Below are positions 55,470 to 59,350 of a stretch of 59,350 bases of DNA, piece after piece. The notes beneath the pieces are model-generated. The model saw only the letters and a list, made by a program, of their open reading frames with translations. It was not told the origin of the DNA and did no database searches. The stretch is taken from contig JAKOND010000004.1 of assembly GCA_022702125.1 (NCBI GenBank), forward strand, positions 1 through 59,350. The letters are read 5' to 3'. Origin of the DNA: Burkholderiaceae bacterium. GTDB lineage: Bacteria > Pseudomonadota > Gammaproteobacteria > Burkholderiales > Burkholderiaceae_C. Made by a program: the position numbers and the translations under genes. Position 1 is the first letter of the stretch; each line of letters starts with the position of its first letter.

Positions 55470-57440
55470 GTGACAGCATCCTTCCCCCCGGAACCGGCTT
55501 CCGGCGCGACGGCGCCGACCGCGCCGCGCTACCGCCCGATGCGCTTCGGCGTGGACCGCGTCCTGGTGCGCGAGGCGCCGGCGACCGGCGCGGACCGCGC
55601 GGCGGGCGCGTCCGCCGTCCACTACCTGCGCAGCGAAGTGCCGCTGCAGCCCTACGCCCGCACCCTCGGCGAGCGGCTGGAGCACTGGGCCGCGGCGGTG
55701 CCGGACCGCACCCTGTTCGCCCGCCGTCGGCGCGGCGCCGACGGGTCGTCCGGCGACTGGGAGCACCTGCGCTACGCCGACGCGCTCGACGGCGCGCGCC
55801 GCATCGGCCAGGCGCTGGTGGACCGCCGGCTCGACGCCGAGCGCCCGGTGCTGATCCTGAGCGACAACGATCTCGACCACGCGCTGCTGGCGCTGGCCTG
55901 CCTGCACGTCGGCGTGCCCTACTGCGCGGTGTCGCCCGCCTATTCGCTGCTGAGCCAGGATTTCGGCAAGCTGCGCCACGTGATGCAGACCCTGACGCCG
56001 GGCCTGGTCTTCGCCAGCGACGGCGCGCGCTACGGCGCGGCGCTGCGGGCGCTGGTGCCGGCCGACTGCGAGGTGGTGCTGTCCGACGCCGGCGGCTTCG
56101 CGCGCGGCGACGGCGGCGCGCAGACCCCGTTCGCGCGGCTGCGGGACACCGCGCCGGGCGCGGGCGCCGAGGCCGCGCACCGCGCGGTCGGCCCCGACAG
56201 CATCGCCAAGTTCATGTTCACCTCCGGCTCGACCAAGCTGCCCAAGGCGGTGGTCATCACCCAGCGCATGTGGTGCGCCAACCAGCAGCAGCTGGCGCAG
56301 TCGATGCCGGTGCTGGCCGAGGACGGCCTGGTGCTGGTCGACTGGCTGCCCTGGAACCACACCTTCGGCGGCAACCACAACTTCGGCATGGTGGTCTACA
56401 ACGGCGGCACGCTCTACATCGACGACGGCAAGCCCACGCCCGCCGGCATGCCCGAGACGCTGCGCAACCTGCGCGAGATCGCGCCCACGGTGTACTTCAA
56501 CGTGCCCACCGGCTTCGAGGTGATCGCCCGGTCGATGCACGAGGACGAGACGCTGCGCCGCAACCTGCTGCGCCGGGTGCGGCTCTTCTTCTATGCCGCC
56601 GCCGGGCTCTCGCAGCCGATCTGGGACGCGCTGCACGCCGCGCAGGAGCGCGAGATCGGCGAGCGCATCGTCATGGGCACCGGCCTGGGCATGACCGAGT
56701 CCGGCCCGTTCGCGCTGTTCGTCAATTCCACCGAGGTGCGCTCGGGCGACCTGGGCGTGCCCTGCCCCGGCCTGGAGATCAAGCTGGTGCCGGTGGACGG
56801 CAAGACCGAGGTGCGCTACCGCGGCCCCAACATCACCCCGGCCTACTGGCGCAACCCCGAGGCCACCCGCGAGAGCTTCGACGAGGAAGGCTTCTTCCGC
56901 ACCGGCGACGCGGTGGCCTGGATCGACCCGGCCGACCCGCAGCGCGGCCTGCGCTTCGACGGCCGCATCGCCGAGGACTTCAAGCTCTCCACCGGCACCT
57001 TCGTGAGCGTCGGCCCGCTGCGCGCGCGCATCGCCGCGGCCGGCGCGCCCTACGTGCACGACACGGTGCTGACCGGCATCAACCGCCACGAGATCGGCGC
57101 GCTGGTGTTCCCGACGCCCGCCGTGCGCCGCCTGGCCGGCCTGCCGCCGGACGCGCCGATGGCGCAGGCGCTGGCCGCGCCGGCGGTGCGCGCGGCGTTC
57201 CAGGACCTGGCCGACACCCTGGCGCGCGGCGCCACCGGCAGCGCCACCCGGGTGGCGCGCTGGCTGGTGCTGGACGCCCCGCCGTCGAGCGACCGCGGCG
57301 AGATCACCGACAAGGGCACCATCAACCAGCGCGCGGTGCTGCAGCACCGCGCCGCGCTGGTCGAGGCGCTGCACGACGGCACCGCCGAGGGCGCGATCCT
57401 GCCCTCGGCCGCACCGGCGCCCGCACCGGCCCACGCCTGA
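55470..57440 (+). CDS. fcs: Feruloyl-CoA synthase-like acyl-CoA ligase
   Basis: GTG at 55470 follows AGGAG at a good distance. The 656-aa adenylate-forming enzyme has the phosphate-binding loop FMFTSGSTKLPKAVV, the GTGLGMTESGP motif, and FRTGDAVAW with FDGRIAEDFKLSTGTFVSV at the domain hinge. The N-terminus (YRPMRFGVDRVLVRE, then LRSEVPLQPYARTLGERLEH) is typical of feruloyl-CoA synthases. It would activate ferulate, p-coumarate or caffeate to the CoA thioester with ATP. Substrate range cannot be fixed from sequence. Confidence 0.85.
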   Translation: MTASFPPEPASGATAPTAPRYRPMRFGVDRVLVREAPATGADRAAGASAVHYLRSEVPLQPYARTLGERLEHWAAAVPDRTLFARRRRGADGSSGDWEHLRYADALDGARRIGQALVDRRLDAERPVLILSDNDLDHALLALACLHVGVPYCAVSPAYSLLSQDFGKLRHVMQTLTPGLVFASDGARYGAALRALVPADCEVVLSDAGGFARGDGGAQTPFARLRDTAPGAGAEAAHRAVGPDSIAKFMFTSGSTKLPKAVVITQRMWCANQQQLAQSMPVLAEDGLVLVDWLPWNHTFGGNHNFGMVVYNGGTLYIDDGKPTPAGMPETLRNLREIAPTVYFNVPTGFEVIARSMHEDETLRRNLLRRVRLFFYAAAGLSQPIWDALHAAQEREIGERIVMGTGLGMTESGPFALFVNSTEVRSGDLGVPCPGLEIKLVPVDGKTEVRYRGPNITPAYWRNPEATRESFDEEGFFRTGDAVAWIDPADPQRGLRFDGRIAEDFKLSTGTFVSVGPLRARIAAAGAPYVHDTVLTGINRHEIGALVFPTPAVRRLAGLPPDAPMAQALAAPAVRAAFQDLADTLARGATGSATRVARWLVLDAPPSSDRGEITDKGTINQRAVLQHRAALVEALHDGTAEGAILPSAAPAPAPAHA

Positions 57441-57477
57441 CCCGGTCCGACCGTTCCCCCATCCGCGAAAGCCCCCC

Positions 57478-58251
57478 ATGCAATTCACAGGACATGCCGC
57501 CATCGTCTCGGGCGGCGCCTCCGGCCTCGGCGAGGCCACCGCCCGCGAACTCGCCCGCCTGGGCGCGAAGGTCGCGCTGCTCGACCGCAACCTCGACCGC
57601 GCCCGGCAGGTCGCCGCCGACATCGGCGCGGACCGCGCCGCCGCCTTCGCCTGCGACATCACCGACACCGCCAGCGTGGAGGCGGCGCTCGACGGCGCCG
57701 CCGCCGCGCACGGCCCGGCGCGCATCCTGATGAACGTCGCCGGCATCGGCGGGGCCAAGCGGCTGGTGCAGCGCGACGGATCGCCCGCGCCGCTGGAGGA
57801 TTTCGCCCGGGTGATCGGCGTCAACCTGATCGGCACCTACAACCTGAGCCGGCTCTTCGCGGCCCGCTGCGCGAAGCTCGGCGCGCTGGAGGACGGCGAG
57901 CGCGGGGTGATGCTGTTCACCGCCTCGATCGCGGCCTACGACGGGCAGGTCGGCCAGCAGGCCTACAGCGCTTCCAAGGGGGGCCTGGTCGGCATGACGC
58001 TGCCGATGGCGCGCGACCTGGCGCAGCACGGCATCCGCGTCTGCACCATCGCGCCGGGCCTGTTCGCCACGCCGCTGATGACCGAGCTGCCCGAGGCGGT
58101 GCAGGCCTCGCTCGCGCAGTCGATCCCTTTCCCGCAGCGCCTGGGCAGGCCCGAGGAGTTCGCCCGGCTGGCGGCGCAGGTGGTGGAGAACGGGCACCTC
58201 AACGGCGAGGTGATCCGGCTCGACGGCGCGCTGCGGATGGCGCCGCGCTGA
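57478..58251 (+). CDS. SDR-family 3-hydroxyacyl-CoA dehydrogenase
   Basis: The 257-aa short-chain dehydrogenase has the NAD motif SGGASGLGEATAREL, an acidic residue after beta 2 (LLDRNLDR, favouring NAD), NVAGIGG, and catalytic Tyr163-x3-Lys167 in AYSASKGGLVG. The overall layout is close to the HSD17B10 (type II 3-hydroxyacyl-CoA dehydrogenase) group. It follows the ligase gene by 37 nt. In a beta-oxidation cluster it would oxidise the 3-hydroxyacyl-CoA made by the crotonase. Confidence 0.9.
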   Translation: MQFTGHAAIVSGGASGLGEATARELARLGAKVALLDRNLDRARQVAADIGADRAAAFACDITDTASVEAALDGAAAAHGPARILMNVAGIGGAKRLVQRDGSPAPLEDFARVIGVNLIGTYNLSRLFAARCAKLGALEDGERGVMLFTASIAAYDGQVGQQAYSASKGGLVGMTLPMARDLAQHGIRVCTIAPGLFATPLMTELPEAVQASLAQSIPFPQRLGRPEEFARLAAQVVENGHLNGEVIRLDGALRMAPR

Positions 58252-58286
58252 GGTTGCGGCGCCCTTCGCCGCCCCGGCACGCATCC

Positions 58287-58303
58287 GCTATCGAAAAGAT
58301 AGC
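58287..58303. repeat. 17-nt GCTA-N9-TAGC element, copy 6
   Basis: GCTATCGAAAAGATAGC forms a 6-bp stem GCTATC/GATAGC with a GAAAA loop. It lies in the 125-bp gap between the SDR and Bug genes and may act as an RNA hairpin between them. Confidence 0.6.
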
Positions 58304-58376
58304 TGCAGGCCAAGGAAGCATCTTGGCCGCAACCGTATCTCACCCCCGGAAACCGACCACAACAAGGAGACACACC

Positions 58377-59350
58377 ATGACCGATCTTTCCCGCCGGCAG
58401 GCGCTCCAGGCCCTGGGCGCCACCGCCCTCGCCGCCCTGTCGCCCGCGCTGCGCGCGCAGAACCTCGACACCGCGCGCATCGTCTGCGGCTTCCCGGCGG
58501 GCGGCACCGCCGACGTGATGGCGCGCCGCGTGGCCGAGAAGCTCGCCGCCGCCGGCTACGTGCGCAACGCCGGCCTGGTGGACAACAAGACCGGCGCCAG
58601 CGGCCGCATCGCGGTCGAGAACGTCAAGAACGCGCCGCCCGACGGCAGCGCGCTGCTGCTGACGCCGCATTCGGTGCTGACCGTCTACCCGGGCATCTAC
58701 AAGAAGCTGTCGTACGACACCTTCGCCGACCTGGTGCCGGTGTCGCTGGGCGCCTCGTTCTCGCACGGGCTGGCCGTCGGGCCGGTGGTGCCGGCGAGCG
58801 TGAGGACGGTGGCCGACTTCCTCGCCTGGGCCAAGGCGCATCCGGACCAGGCCAGCTACGGCTCCCCGGCGGCCGGCTCGATCCCGCACTTCATGGGCGC
58901 GCTGCTGTCGAAGAACAGCGGCGTGGAACTCAAGCACATCCCCTACCGCGGCTCGGTCCCCGGCGTGACCGACGTGATCGGCGGGCAGCTCGCCTCGATG
59001 ATCACCCCGGTCGGCGACTTCGTGCCCAACGCGCGCGCCGGCAAGCTGCGCATCCTGGCGACCTCCGGCCCGAAGCGCACCCCCTTCACGCCCGAGGTGC
59101 CGACCTTCGCCGAACAGGGCATCGGCTACATCGCCTTCGACGAGTGGTACGGCTTCTACGCGCCCGCGAAGACGCCGGCCGCCACCGTCTCCGCGGCCAA
59201 CGCCGCCATCGGCAAGGCGCTGCAGGACAAGGCGGTCGTCGACAGCCTGGCCACCTTCGGCCTGGTCGCGGGCGGCTCCTCGCCCGAGGCGCTGGGCCGC
59301 ATGACGCGGGAAGAGTTCGACCGCTGGGCGCCCATCGTCCGGCAGATCGG
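58377..59350 (+). CDS. Bug-family substrate-binding protein with Tat signal, 3' truncated by window edge
   Basis: The ATG at 58377 follows AAGGAGA; 324 residues are visible and the stop lies beyond the window. The signal starts MTDLSRRQALQALGATALAA, a twin-arginine (Tat) type, unlike the Sec signal of the Bug receptor at 41116. The mature part shows IVCGFPAGGTADVMARRV, LLLTPHSVLT, YGSPAAGSIPHFMGALL and MITPVGDFVPNARAGKLRIL, the TctC/Bug pattern. Placed after the hydroxycinnamate-type genes, it may bind an aromatic acid in the periplasm for uptake or sensing; no permease is visible. Confidence 0.92.
   Translation, partial: MTDLSRRQALQALGATALAALSPALRAQNLDTARIVCGFPAGGTADVMARRVAEKLAAAGYVRNAGLVDNKTGASGRIAVENVKNAPPDGSALLLTPHSVLTVYPGIYKKLSYDTFADLVPVSLGASFSHGLAVGPVVPASVRTVADFLAWAKAHPDQASYGSPAAGSIPHFMGALLSKNSGVELKHIPYRGSVPGVTDVIGGQLASMITPVGDFVPNARAGKLRILATSGPKRTPFTPEVPTFAEQGIGYIAFDEWYGFYAPAKTPAATVSAANAAIGKALQDKAVVDSLATFGLVAGGSSPEALGRMTREEFDRWAPIVRQI

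Overview
The window is a high-GC (about 70%) bacterial chromosomal segment. Its gene content and order point to a betaproteobacterium of the order Burkholderiales, most likely family Comamonadaceae. The evidence is the pyrG-kdsA-eno-ftsB block, dapA-bamC-MBL hydrolase, parE/parC with a lytic transglycosylase between them, several Bug-type (tripartite tricarboxylate) periplasmic receptors and very strong G/C at third codon positions. I saw no tRNA, rRNA, CRISPR array, insertion sequence or prophage gene. Both edges cut genes: a DUF2126 protein on the left and a Bug receptor on the right.

Layout. Positions 1-7669 carry a peptide-modification type cluster: DUF2126 protein, circularly permuted ATP-grasp fused to alpha-E, and transglutaminase. 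A gene for a Gly/Gln/Arg-rich disordered protein is inserted on the opposite strand. Positions 7749-14000 hold a RidA protein and the minus-strand parE - lytic transglycosylase - parC group. Positions 14129-19245 hold an MFS transporter, a 54-aa membrane protein and a methyltransferase with overlapping frames, then dapA, bamC and an MBL hydrolase. Positions 19358-24461 hold an Ala/Pro/Thr-rich lipoprotein, a RoxA-like ribosomal oxygenase divergent from an FKBP isomerase, a glycine-zipper lipoprotein, and coaBC-dut. Positions 24690-30691 hold a LysR regulator convergent with mmsA, then a MASE1-like diguanylate cyclase overlapping an 8-oxoguanine-deaminase-type amidohydrolase, and a DUF3297 protein. 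Positions 30744-37571 are housekeeping: dinG, pyrG, kdsA, eno, ftsB. Positions 37679-44444 hold hslO, then a catabolic group on the minus strand (aminotransferase, Bug receptor, eutB, eutC) divergent from its probable LysR regulator. Positions 44504-49965 hold a DUF455 ferritin-like protein, a PAS-GGDEF cyclase, a membrane-associated methyltransferase, a second PAS-GGDEF cyclase and a DUF917 protein.

Positions 50335-59350 form the most coherent accessory system: two divergent operons around a perfect 15-bp palindrome. One encodes two thiolases and a CoA-transferase. The other encodes a crotonase, a feruloyl-CoA-synthase-like ligase, an SDR dehydrogenase and a Bug receptor. Together they supply every step of CoA-dependent beta-oxidation of a hydroxycinnamate side chain (ligation, hydration, dehydrogenation, thiolysis, CoA recycling). 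The crotonase keeps both hydratase glutamates, which argues against the better-known hydratase/lyase route through vanillin.

Three further patterns stand out. A 17-nt element of form GCTA-N9-TAGC occurs six times, sometimes inside genes. Several genes have a -10-like hexamer only 6-10 nt before the start codon (possible leaderless transcripts). There are several small genes or operator-like palindromes that ordinary gene calling may miss.
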